Positions 35,061 to 46,585 of a stretch of DNA of 64,000 nt are shown here, piece after piece (the stretch's first letter is position 1; the number at the start of each line of letters is the position of its first letter). The stretch covers positions 25,523,264-25,587,263 of the forward strand of contig OX387605.1 in assembly GCA_947568835.1 (NCBI GenBank). The letters run 5' to 3'. Both the position numbers and the translations under genes were made by a program. Under the pieces are notes generated by a model, which was given only the letters and a program-made list of their open reading frames with translations, did not search any database and was not told where the DNA came from. Source of the DNA: Protonemura montana (lineage: Eukaryota > Arthropoda > Insecta > Plecoptera > Nemouridae).

Positions 35061-38000
35061 ATGACACGACGCTCTGAAGTCTACACGCTGCTGCTGGTGC
35101 TGCTGGTGCTGGTGGGGGCGGCGACGGCGGCCACATTCACGTCGGTTTGTACAGCGCATTTTATAGAGGGTCGAGGGGATGACATTGTGCAGAAAGGGTA
35201 AATGTCAGAAGTGGCTTTTCTTCTCGACAGCATGGCTTGGTGGTCAACTTCCTTACTATGTCATATTAGGCAATGGCCTAGCTTGGCACGTAGCTTTATG
35301 AGGGCCACGAGGGCAAGCAGATGTCAAATATGTTGGTTTTTAGACCCATGTCTACTTGATTGATTACTTGTTAATCAAAAACATCCGTAAGTAAGTGATA
35401 AGTCGCTAAATAAAGTCGAGTTTTTCAAATATAGTGAACCGGAAATCTACGAACCAATGTACAGGGTCCCAGGTCATTTCCTAATTCCTAAACTGAGTTT
35501 ATCGTGACATTTATGTTAAGTTCTAAGTCAACAGCCACGAAGAGCACACTTTGTGTTTGCAAAATGCGTGCTATCTCGATGGTGTATTTATGGACACGCT
35601 GGAAGGATTGAGGCGAGCCGTGCAACCCTTGTGTTCCTCAGGACGAGCACGAACGCAGCCTGGTGCGAGGCGATGCGCCGGTCATCGACTTCTATACCCT
35701 GGCGCGGGGTACACCGTTGATGCTGCTTGGCACACGTGCTCGCCCCAGTCTCAACACGACCTCGACGTCGCGACGCCCGCTCATTCCGTGCAGCTGTCGA
35801 GGCATGACCTGTGGATGCTGCGCTGGGATGCGGATAGTGACGCTCAAATTCGATCGCAGAGGCAAGAGACAGGGCATTTTAGTTGGTAGGGACAGGGCAC
35901 TTTAGTTGTTAGGGACAGGGCGCTTCCTGTCAGGGACAGCGCAGGGCATGGCATGGATAGGAAAGGGCACTCCAGGGATACAACAGGGGAACCGGATGCT
36001 GCCTTCAACGGGTCTGCGAATGCAGGAACTGGCGTCACCATTTATAAACTATTCCCTTAAGACTAGAATTGCTTTACGTCCTATTCGATGAGGACTATCC
36101 CTCCATTCTTGTCATAATATATATAGCGCCGTTTTTTTAATGGTGTTTTGATAGATTAGAAATCCGCGAAGAAAAAATGATGCCATCGGTTGTGGTTTAA
36201 ACTTTAAAGTAGCAATACAGCTGTCATTAAAGACTGATTACCTTGGTTAAGTGTTGAAGTATTTTTAATGTTTGCGCCAGGGAATTTAGCAGCCGATTAT
36301 CTTAAACTGTACGGTTAAAATCATGATCTAGGTATCGCCTGAGGTCCTGGTCATCAATAGCAACATCTTATAGACGACCCACGACTTCTGTGACTCACTA
36401 CGAAGGGTAGGACCCAACGAAGCCAAGACGAATCTCGCAGTCCGCCAACCTGGACACTGAATTCTAAGAACTGGGCATTGTCTCCAACTCTAACAGCCAC
36501 TTACAACTAAGCCGACGACTGTAAAAACTACTCTCATTGTCTCCTCGCGGCTTTATCTCAATAATTCGGTGCGCCACTTCTCGGGCGCCGGTGCGCGAGC
36601 GGAAATGCAAATGTGCAAATTGGTGCCAAATTTCCGCGCTGCATTTGAGTCGAAGCTGGAACAAGGTGCCCTCGTTGTTGCCGACAATCAACGTCGCAGA
36701 TCACGGTCATCAATTTGCCGCCCACTGGGTCTCACAGGGGACTTTCTCGCTTGCCAGCACACCCTGGCACATTATGGGTTAGGGGAAGAAGCTGGGAATA
36801 TCACAATACGAGGACTTGCTCAAAAAAACAAAACAGGCACACAACACAGCGCTGAGATGAATTTTATACCCATCAATAAATGAATGCAATCCGTGACAAG
36901 CAATACACGAATATGAAAGTGGTTACGATTGTAAAACGAGGCTGTCTACGTACTTCATTATTTCGAATAATCTCTTAACCTCGTTAACGAGTAAAATCAG
37001 AAAAATATCGATGTCAAGTCGTGGATGATGTTTGATGAGGATCTAAGGAAGGGTCCATCGCTCTTTATGTTGAAAGTGTGACTTGCAAGGCATACAATCC
37101 ATGTTTCACTCGCAGAGATAACATTTTCAAAGCTGCAATGGTAGTTTTGAAACTCGGCTTGTGAATAGACAATCGAAGGCAAAAGCTGGGGAACCACGCA
37201 GACCTGTATTGGATTATTTTGGTGCCGTTCTGCGTGCGATAACCTGTCGCACATTGTTGGTGTCCTATATTTACAGCACCTGGCCGTGATAGACATTCTA
37301 CAGACCTAACAGCGTGTATCTGTCTGCTTTACAGCGTGCATGAACATCACTTACGACCCGTACGAGTTCGCCATCTCCACCAACATGCTGATGAACGACA
37401 AGTCTGTCTACATGAACCGCGTGTCTGGTGAGAAAAATTGTCACTACCCAGCCTTCAACCACCAACCCTCTACTCTCCAACCATCTTACAACCCACAACA
37501 ACTTGTGGCCAGCATTGAGGGCGCTCTTTAAAAAGAGCACCAAGACAAAGGACCTCTTACCCATCGCTAACATATAAGTGATCATAACGATGCAAAAAAA
37601 ACACTTCTGCTAAGAATCGCTCTTAGCAATATCAAAATTCAGCAAATGATTGCCTGTTGCGGTGGGACTGTGGCGATTGTTTTTGGAGGCCAAATAAAAT
37701 AACTCTGCAACCCATTGTAAACCATCACTAGCAGAGATCAATGTACCTTGCTGACGCTACCACCTCGAGCAATCGAACCATTCACCACCGACATTGACCT
37801 CAGCCTTCCCTCCTATAAACTCATCATGCTTGCAGCCAAGAACCCGAAGCCGCTGTGCGTGCCGCTGCCCATCCCGTTCGTGCGTCTGCGTTTTGACATG
37901 TGCGTCAAGTTTTTCGACGTGTACATGCCTGGACGCAACCTGCACTTGTGCATGGACTTCGAGGCTCGTGTGCAGCGACGCCCTATCTCAACGTTGCACT

Positions 38001-39112
38001 TCAACTGTATCCGTCTGGGCGTCGACGGGCTTGCCCTGGTGCGTCCCGAGGATGGCAGCGGCCTCCAAGAGGAGTCTGGAGGCAACGGAGAGGTGGTAAG
38101 CAAAGGGGAGATGGTTGGAGGCCGTTTCCACGCATCCTTTGGGGACATTTCATCTTGCCGACAAAAACTATTTCAACTGGGTTTTGAACGCTAAGTGAAG
38201 AACAACTAAATTTCCCAACGTTTCGTAACTTGTACCTGTTACTTCTTCAAGGGTAAGAGCAGTCCTTAAAGAAGAAGCAATCGGTACAAGTTACGAAACG
38301 TTGGGAAATTTAGTTGTTCTTTACTTAGCATTCAAAACCCAGTTTAAATAGTTTTTGTTAAAACTAGTGCTAAGGCTAGATAAAGTAGATATGAGTCTAA
38401 AAACAAGAATTTCATCTTGCTGATTGAGAAAACCCTTCTGGTGGAAAATACAGGTGAACGAAGCCAAAAACGCTTAGACGGAGTTTTGATAAGTATTTGT
38501 AGACCTTTGTTTATTGGGACGTCGTCAAACTTTCTACTTTAGGTCCTCTTCGCGTGAAACACCCTCTAGCAATTGTCATCATAAACCACCTCAGGCTCAA
38601 TTGTCTAAAACAAAATCCTAAATGTGATGGTATATTTTACATTGTATATATATATATATATATTCGTACTTAAAATTTTCAAAATAACCTTCCTGTGAGC
38701 ACTAAAGTTAAGCATGGTAGCGTCTCGGCTGAGACAGTAGAAGGGTGACCACCACGCGTCAATAAGTCATTGGTGGGTCTTCTAACAAGCTGACTTTATG
38801 TACCGTGTCTTGCAGGACGAAGGCGATACCATCATCGACGAGGAGGGCGACGACGAGGACGTCGTCATCGAGCCGGCAGTGGATGAGTTCGGGCCGGCAG
38901 TGGATGAGTTCGGGCCGGTGGCACCTGCCGAGGGCTTGGAGGACTACGACGCCATCACGGAAGACAGGAACAAGACGGCGCCGCTCCGACCACCGCCAGG
39001 GTCGGTCTTGCCGTGGAACACTATCAAGAACGACATCGCCAGTCTGCACGGCTACAAGAAACCCAGTGGGCCAATCAGGAAGCGGCATCGCAGGGACTCC
39101 GTTGGAGGCTAG
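35061..39112 (+). CDS. DUF4773-type gene E, with a probable GC-AG intron
   Basis: Exons 35061-35144, 35642-35861, 37335-37427, 37836-38095 and 38816-39112; 317 residues, phases 0, 1, 1, 0. Signal peptide MTRRSEVYTLLLVLLVLVGAATA. The knot CSCRGMTCGCC is at 78-88. Exon 2 ends CAGAG/GCAAGA, a GC 5' splice site: it gives the 14-residue spacer shared by paralogues, while the nearest GT (after TTAGTTG) would give 22. CMNITY follows (Cys103, sequon), then KNPKPLCVPLP, CVKFFDVYMPGRNLHLC, FNCIRLGVDGLALVRPEDG. The final exon is an acidic tail (DEEGDDEDVVIE) with an exact tandem duplication coding AVDEFGP twice and a furin-like RKRHRR near the end. Function unknown; secreted by inference. Confidence 0.88.
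38165..38410. repeat. Inverted pair of Penelope-like terminal repeats
   Basis: Left arm (38165-38240) is the complement of the right arm (38292-38370); both contain the motif ACGAAACGTTGGGAAATTTAGTTG. On the minus strand the left arm reads TTGAAGAAGTAAC, an 8-nt loop, GTTACGAAACG, giving a perfect 5-bp stem between the two hammerhead-like boxes. Intron 4 of gene E. Confidence 0.7.
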
Positions 39113-40054
39113 TGTGTATGTGACAGTGATACGGACATTCGTAGAACACTCGAGTGCAGTTGGAGGGTCCAAGACTGACCACGATATATGGAGATATTTT
39201 CAAAGTCGTTTTCAACAGGAACAGCCTTTTGTTTATTTAATGCAGTTCATGTAAATATCTGTATATTTATTTATGTTTGTAAATTGTACTTTTCTTTATA
39301 AATGTTACAACAGCACGGAGTTCTATTTGTCCACCGTTATAAAGCCAAACAGCTGCAGACCAAAATCCCCAAATGAATTTCGCAATTGGGATTGCTTATG
39401 AACCCCGAAAAGCGTCCAGAAATTGAAACGTATATTTCATGTACGTTCAATCTTCGGCCAGCTATGCCCTTTATGCGGTCAAGGACAAAACTAACCGCCT
39501 TGCAGCTGAGATCTGCCAACCTGGTAATCGCAAGCGATTTCACCGGCCGTGCATGCAAGTGCAATTCATGCATCACGATACGCAGTCAAGTGCATCGTGG
39601 TACTCGCAACCTTCCGCGTTTCACGCTGCACTTGTTCCTGCAATCCATGGAACGCAATAAAAGTACATTCAACAATGTCGCATCGGCTCATTGTTGTACC
39701 TAGAAAAGCGCACCAACCATGCGGGCGCCCAATGCCAATCCTAATTGCGATCGGTGTATAGATCCGTTGCCACAAGCCGCATGATTGATTGTGCTCGTTG
39801 AAAAAAATAAGTGGATCAGCGGAGAGGATCGACAATAATGTAAATGATGTGTTTGAAATTAAAGCAATTACTTGCAGTGCGTGCTCTACAGCCCTGTAAT
39901 TGTCACACACACACACACTCACACAAGCTCAACACAAATATAGGTGCCCAGGTTGCGAGGAATAACTGTTTCCGATGAGCTTTAATAGGCCCATTAACAT
40001 ACAGCCCACGTTCATCGCCTCCTCCCTCCCCCCCCGAAGCAGGACACGTTGAGA

Positions 40055-40061
40055 CTATAAG
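40055..40061 (+). promoter_or_regulatory. TATA-like box upstream of gene F
   Basis: CTATAAG about 120 nt upstream of the gene F start codon; with a start about 30 nt downstream the 5' UTR would be near 90 nt and need no intron. Confidence 0.3.
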
Positions 40062-40175
40062 CCATCTCTTCGACACTTGGCAACCAGATCCAGGATCAGA
40101 CCCGTCGCAGTTCGCCTCCTCGCCAACGTCGTCCTCGCCAACGTCGTTCTCACCAACGCAGTCCTTGTGCTCGCT

Positions 40176-43100
40176 ATGCAGTGCCTTGCCGTGATCCTGG
40201 TTTCGCTCTACGCGTTGACCGGCGCCAAGACCGTGTCGATGCTCAGCGTCGGCGTCGCGTCAGCGCCTTCGTTCAGCGTCGCGATGCACGACGACGCCGT
40301 ATTGAGGCGGGAGTTGCAGCACCAGTTCACGACGCGCTCGCTGCCATGTTCGTGTGCGGGACTTACCTGCTCGTGCTGCGCGGAGATCAACATCAACCAG
40401 CTCAACTTTAAACAGCAGGGTAAGTCCATCAGATGTACCGAGAACATAATGTTACAAAACTGGTTGATTTTCGCTAAAATATTCTGTGCATCACGTCCAC
40501 TAATACTGTCGCTGTTTTATATTTCTTTCACATGAAAAGCCAGCAGTAGTTCTGCGAAAAGTTCATCTCAAACATCACGAAGGGCTTCACAAGATTTGGA
40601 TTTTTATCAAACTAGCAATAATTCATTAATTGAAATAAATTTTAAAGGTTTACCTTTGATTGGCACCGAATGTTTTTTGGACGAATCAGTTGTCGGATTG
40701 GCAAGTGATAAGATTATCCCCAAATAATGACGAGTACTCAAATGGAAAATGCGAGTAATATGATCGGGCACGGGCAAGATTTCTGCGAGTTTTGTGTGAA
40801 AACTTTCGGAAATCTTGAGCTCATGGCAAAGACATTGACAATTTCAACATAAACGGCAATCCTCCGTTCACCCTCGCTAGCATTCGCTCTCTCTGCACAC
40901 TCTCGTACTACCTTGTGTTGCTGCCATACTAGGAGTGGATTACCCATAAACATGACATGCCATGACATGTGGCAATACCATCGGCATCGCGAAAAATGTT
41001 CAAAGTCCAACTGGTCATCCCCTATCAAAGTACACCCGTCGGTGCTTCAATAACCAACGCCAAATTTTCCGAACTCGCAAACAATGTCTTCCACCTTCCA
41101 GTTAAAGCCTGGCTCAGTCCTTGTGCAGACACGCGGAGGAAGCCATGCCGCATTGCACTGCATTCATTTCACTAATGGTCGCCAAAAAAAAATAATAATA
41201 AAAATAAAAAAACTGGCCGTTGAAAGCTTGCACCGACCTATACTTGCTTGTACCAGATCCATTAATCGAGGAAAACGAATACCGCGCGGAAGCGTCAGAA
41301 CTGCCTCTCTCTATACTTTCCCTGGCGCCGTGAATGGAATTCTGTCATTCCTACTTTGGATTTGAAAGAGAACGACGCCAACAACGGAGTTAATTGACGC
41401 TTTGTTTTGGTTCCAGGCTGCGTCAACTTCACGTACGACGTCTCCAGTCTGGCCGTCGCCATGAACGTGCTAGCCAACAACCGCACGCTCTACGAGACGA
41501 AGATATCGGGTAAGCTCCTTCACCAGGATTTTATTGCTTAAGGTAGCAGAGTACTGACAAATATGAACCCTCCAATGTCAGGGCCGAATCCCATTTTGCC
41601 ACATTTTTTTAATGGGAGTCTAATGATGGGCGGGGATGTTTTCACACCACTACCGAAAAAATATTGGGGTTTGGCGGCGTGCCTTTCAAGACATATTAGA
41701 GTCAAGGTAATATTTTAAAGCAAATCTTCGCATTTCATGGAAACATGTGAAACTCTTTGAAACTTTCCTAGGCCCCTAAAATGGTTTCCAGAATTTGAGG
41801 CAACTGCTTTGGCTGTTCGCTTGAGCCACTGCGCAGTTGCCAAGTTATAGCCAAGCTATTTAAGCTCAAGCCAAGTTAATTAAATCTGTAGAATCCTATT
41901 CTTACGAGGCCCTGTAAATAACTGTGAATCAATCTGGCAATCGGTTGCATGCTTTGACCGAAGATGTTGTCACTTGATTCCATTTTCAATTTTGATAGTA
42001 ATGTTTGTAGTAGTTACTAGTGTTTGATAGTAGTAATGCCAGCATAGGACAGACTGCCTACTAGTACTAACCACCGGTATACTTGTACCTAAGTTAAAAA
42101 TTATAATTAAATACTAATGATTGACTGGAGGGGCGTGTGAGTGTTGGGATTTAGCACAAGTCTGGTACAAGATTCCTCACCGGTGTGAGACAAACACGTG
42201 AATCTGATTTGTGTCATGACATTCAGGAAAGCAACAAGTCGGTGGCAATTTACCGCCCTGGATCTTCTTACGGTCCATGGTCTGCATATTATGTGTGATG
42301 TTTAACGACGCACTGTTTTGATATCTGGCCATGCGGCACTGGTCTAATGGCGTCGGTGAATGAGTGGATGATGATGAGGATAATGATGAACCTAACCTAG
42401 CCTAGAAGGGAGGAAGGGAAACCCGGTGCCGGCACGTAGCCTTCTCCTGTCGAAGAGCACCAAGGGGACCACTGACTTAACGTCCCCTCCGAAGGATGGT
42501 ACAACACGAACAACCAGGGCATCGAACCGAAATTAATATCGGATCGGGTTCAGTTTCAGGTTCGGTAAATGTGAAATTTCGGTTCGGGTTTGGGTTCGGG
42601 TTTTTTTAAGTTTGCTTATTCCGGTTCGGGTTCGGGTTCGGGTTCGGTACGTTTTCAGGTTCGGGTTCGGGTTCGTTCGGGTTCGGGTTCAGGTTCAGGT
42701 TTTTTTCCCTTCGGCTTGGGATCGGATTCCAAAGGGGTACGCAAATTTTGTTTATTGTATTTTTTCAACAATAAAGTGATAGGAATTTAAATGTTTGCAA
42801 TAATGTACTGGATGAAAATGGTACATTTGGATCGATGTTAAATTTTGATTAGGTGGTATAAAAATATCAACTAAGTTATGGCATAATATTATAGTTTTAA
42901 GTGGTTATAATACTAATAACTAATATGTCCTACGAAATAGGTTTGAAATAGATACGAACTGCAGACTGTAAACTGGGTCTCGACAGTCGATACAATGTAC
43001 TCATAAATACATTTGCAAATGTACCTTCATAATCACGTTACAGCCGTCTATTCTGCAACTTGATTCCTTTTTGACGTAGCTTTAACTAAAATATTTTCTG

Positions 43101-45946
43101 ATTTTGCTTTCTTGTTTGCGCCCCATGATTTAAAGGTGTACATAAAACACAAGAGCGTAATACGGCCACCTCCTATGACAAATGAAAAAAGACTGACACT
43201 GACCGAACAAGCCAAAGCAAGCAACAAATTTGGTTGTAAGTTGGTAAAGTGCAAACTTGCTACTTCTTAAAATAGAAGATAATCCCTTCCCAGTTCCCTA
43301 CATTTTGTCCGTTTCCCTTGAAATGGTATGAAAGTGGTTAATTTGTAACAAAATAAGCGGGTAAGCCTTAAATTAAAAACGATGCATAACTAGAAACAAT
43401 TCACTTGATCCCCAACCCAGTTTGTCTTTGTTTTTGTACCATACTGTCGCATTGCTTCGTCGGCGCTGCCCGACAAAGGGTAGCGGCGCGATATGAAAGC
43501 GAGTTGTTGGTAGGACCACTGTTGATATTCAAGAGAATCTCCGAGTTCGCTGATAGCCACGCTAACTTTACAGGTTACAGCTCTCGCAGGCTGAGTATTC
43601 TGTAGAAATTTCAAAAGATTTCTCAGTCACCGATGTAAACCGTATAAAATATGTATTTTTCTTGAGCCCGACTGCGCAATGAGACGTCTGCGTAAGTGTG
43701 CTTACCCACAGAAAATGGGTGGGTAAGATAAAGGTTTGATAAAGTTCCTCTAAACAAAAATATCTTGCATCTATCCTGGAAGGATATCTGCACAATTTTA
43801 AATAAAAAGCAATATGTGCAAAAACCCGAAAAAACCCGAGAAATAATACCGGTTCGGGTTCGGGTTCAGGTTTTTCATAATTAAAATACAGTTTCCAGTT
43901 CGGGTTCGGGTTTCCAAATTTTCCGGATTCTGGTTCGGGTTTGGGTTCGGGTTCCACACATAATTGCGGTTTTTCCGGGTTACGGGTTCGGGTTCGGGTT
44001 CGATGCCCTGCGAACAACAGGATTCGAGACCTAAGAGTTGTTGGTTTTAGCATTAAATTCATAATGTCAGTTAATGCAATGTACACGGTGTAGAAGGAAA
44101 GTTCGACTTCTTCATGGGGTTAATCCTGTCTGCTATGACTATGTTTTTGCACGGCACCTATAAGCTGCGAACAAGACCTGCACGTTGGATGCTAATAAGC
44201 ACATTCTTTCCCCCACGTACACCTAATCCAGATCACCAATCGGTGCTCACATGAACTTTCCTTCTTGCTCACAATACTAGCCCAACTTAGGGTGGGTAGG
44301 TTCTTACCACGACTCAACTTCTCTCGACTTCTCTTGAGCTGTCGCTAGGGTCTTGATGTAGTCTTGAATAAGTTCTTGTTGAAACTGAAATAGTTGGCCA
44401 CCAGATTATCAAATGATATCTTGCGGTATTTAGCCAAAGCATGGAGATGGCAAGTCCTACTTAAATGTTATTAAAATTCAATGTAATGTAGCACGATTAC
44501 CATTTTAAATTGTACCTTAGGCACATTTATGAATGCTTAGTATTTGCAGTCTTTATAAATGCGCCTTGATAGTATATGACGGATCCAAACTTGAAAGGTA
44601 ATAAAATATAGTAAGAAAAAGATAATAAAGCAATTGCTGATTAACTCACAGAAGATAACAACCATGGCATATAAATATAATACAAGTTATGGACAGTGGT
44701 TTGCACTTTGAACGCTGTAATGCATTCCCCATTTTCTTTACTTTATACAGTTTTGGACTATTTGGATTGTTTCATCAATGTAGCACAATTCCAATTTAAA
44801 ATCGTGGTTCCGGGTTCCGATTTCTCCAAAATCTCCATTTTGCATTATAGGTCGCAACCCGCCGCCATTCTGCGTGCCGATACCGCAGTTTCCGGCCGTA
44901 ATGTTCTGCGCCAGGTTCTATGATATCCACCAGGAAGGAGGGAACGTCGTGGCGTGCATCAAGCTCGAGGTGCTGGCGTTCACCACCACCGTCATTGTCA
45001 TCAATTTTGACTGCATCAAGGTCGGCGTCGACGGTGTGTCAATAATCAAGCCCTCGGAGCAGTTGCACATCGAGCGGCCGCTGATTGAAGAGAAACCCCA
45101 GCCTCCGTCTGAGGTACGGATTAGACAAACGCTTAACAGGTCGCTTTAAAGTGTTTACTCTGTTAGTCAAAATGACTTAATAGAAAATACTTTCTAGTTC
45201 TTCAAAAGTGCAGTAAAAATTAAAATAAAATAATCTGCCACCTACTAGACAGTTTATCATTTACACCTTGGCATGGTTTAAATTTAAATATGCCGAGTTT
45301 AACTGTTAAACTTGTAAACAACAGTGGTCATCACTTGGTTGATTACATCGTGGTTAATTTTATAAGATCTAGACTCCACGACAGAAGTTATTTTGCATGT
45401 CATGCTCGATTTTTCTTGTGTTTGCCTATACTTACGAACAAGCAACAATCGACGCTAACAATTGATGCCTCCACCATACTTAACTCTGATTTTCCTGTGT
45501 TGATTACGATCTGGAAACAATAGATTTAACCAATTATAACCGATAACAAAGAACTGAACAATTGCTTCATCATTTCACAGGTGGTAATCGTGCTTCACCC
45601 GACATCGTCCACATTCGTGTCCGTGCCAACTTACGATTTCGCAATATCGCTGGCCACCAATGGCAGCTCACCCCCAACGATCGAAGCCCAGCCCTCAACG
45701 AACGTGGCTCAGCCTGCAACGAACGAGTCTGTGGCCCCGGACTCGGAAATCGACGACCTAGACGCTGTCGACGAGGACCTCAAGAGAGTCACAACGACGG
45801 AAGAACCTGAAAATGAAGAGGACTACGACGAAGAGGACGAGGATGTGGCAACGACGGATTCACCGGCGTTGGAGACAGTTGTCAAAGTGAAACGGATTGT
45901 TGGTGATTACAAGAACTATGGTGTTAAGCTTGGGGAGAAGTTCTGA
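40176..45946 (+). CDS. DUF4773-type gene F
   Basis: Exons 40176-40419, 41417-41509, 44851-45113 and 45581-45946; 321 residues, phases 1, 1, 0. ATG 40176 is the only ATG in frame giving a plausible signal peptide (MQCLAVILVSLYALTGA). Unlike the paralogues, signal peptide and knot (CSCAGLTCSCC, 58-68) share one exon, so intron 1 was lost here. CVNFTY begins at Cys83 with a sequon; then NPPPFCVPIP, FCARFYDIHQEGGNVVAC, FDCIKVGVDGVSIIKP. The last exon encodes a Thr/Ser/Pro segment followed by an acidic one (EENEEDYDEEDEDV region) and a short basic end. Intron 2 contains the 1.5-kb hAT-like element. It is the last gene of the cluster and is tail-to-tail with NAA35. Confidence 0.88.
42295..44045 (+). 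repeat. Dispersed ACGACGCAC repeat split by an insertion
   Basis: 42295-42514 matches 7500-7710; the repeat resumes at 44011 (CGAACAACAGGATTC) exactly where the copy at 7706 continues (CGAACAGCAGGATTT). The interruption is the hAT-like element. Confidence 0.85.
42515..44010. mobile_element. Non-autonomous hAT-like DNA transposon, 1496 bp
   Basis: Terminal inverted repeats are perfect over 14 bp (CAGGGCATCGAACC at 42515-42528, complement at 43997-44010) and are flanked by identical 8-bp direct repeats CGAACAAC (42507-42514 and 44011-44018). An 8-bp target duplication with CAGGG ends is the hAT superfamily signature. Degenerate TTCGGG hexamers fill both subterminal zones (42540-42710 and 43850-44000), in direct rather than inverted orientation. 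No transposase frame is visible between them. Confidence 0.9.
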
Positions 45947-46406
45947 GGTCGGCAGAAACAAGGCAGTGCCTATCTGTGAAAAGGCATTTAAAAAGTTTTG
46001 GTGAGGCTTAAGGTTCCTTGAGATCCTGAAAGACTTTATGCCTTTTTTGCTTTGTTAACTGTGTGTTTCTATTAGCTAGGTTAGATAAAAAAAATCATAG
46101 CTTCAGATGTTGAAGAAATAACACAGGCACTTTTAGCACATCAAAAGCAAACCCAGAATATTTGCTTTCCTTGGGCTTTCCAAGATCCTTTCCATCTTTG
46201 GTAGCAAATAGTAACTGACCACTTAATTCAAGGATGGAGACATAAGAGTCCATAGTTTAAGTTGTTAACTTAATGAAGCATAGACATTTCAAAGCAGAGA
46301 ACCCACCTTATTTATTGAAATGGATGATTAGCGTCAGTAGACATTCTGCAAAGCAGAGTAAATTATTTACATTCCTAATGAAAACAAATTTGTAATTCTT
46401 AGAAAC

Positions 46407-46412
46407 AATAAA
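46407..46412 (+). terminator. Polyadenylation signal of gene F
   Basis: AATAAA about 460 nt after the gene F stop; the only canonical signal before the convergent NAA35 3' end. Confidence 0.5.
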
Positions 46413-46509
46413 CTGTACAAAAAAACAAACCGTATCTTTGATGACTGACTTCAAACATTAGAACCGTACTGTATTCTCACGTGAATGTACAGGGGACGGC
46501 GAGTAATTA

Positions 46510-46515
46510 TTTATT
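46510..46515 (-). terminator. NAA35: Polyadenylation signal of NAA35
   Basis: AATAAA on the minus strand about 71 nt after the NAA35 stop. Together with the gene F signal it leaves well under 100 bp between the two convergent transcript ends. Confidence 0.5.
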
Positions 46516-46585
46516 CTCCTTTAAAAGGGGTTATAAAAAGCTTGTAGATGACCTAACTAGAAAAAATCGCGGCAAGTTTCGGGGC

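Noticed and set aside
37834-39112. Gene E exon 4 starting from an internal ATG as a separate gene
   Set aside because: A phase-1 acceptor (CTTGCAG) ending at 37835 and family-wide exon layout show it is an internal exon.
42540-44000. Telomere-like (TTCGGG)n tracts as an interstitial telomere
   Set aside because: The hexamers are degenerate and lie inside the terminal inverted repeats of the hAT-like element.
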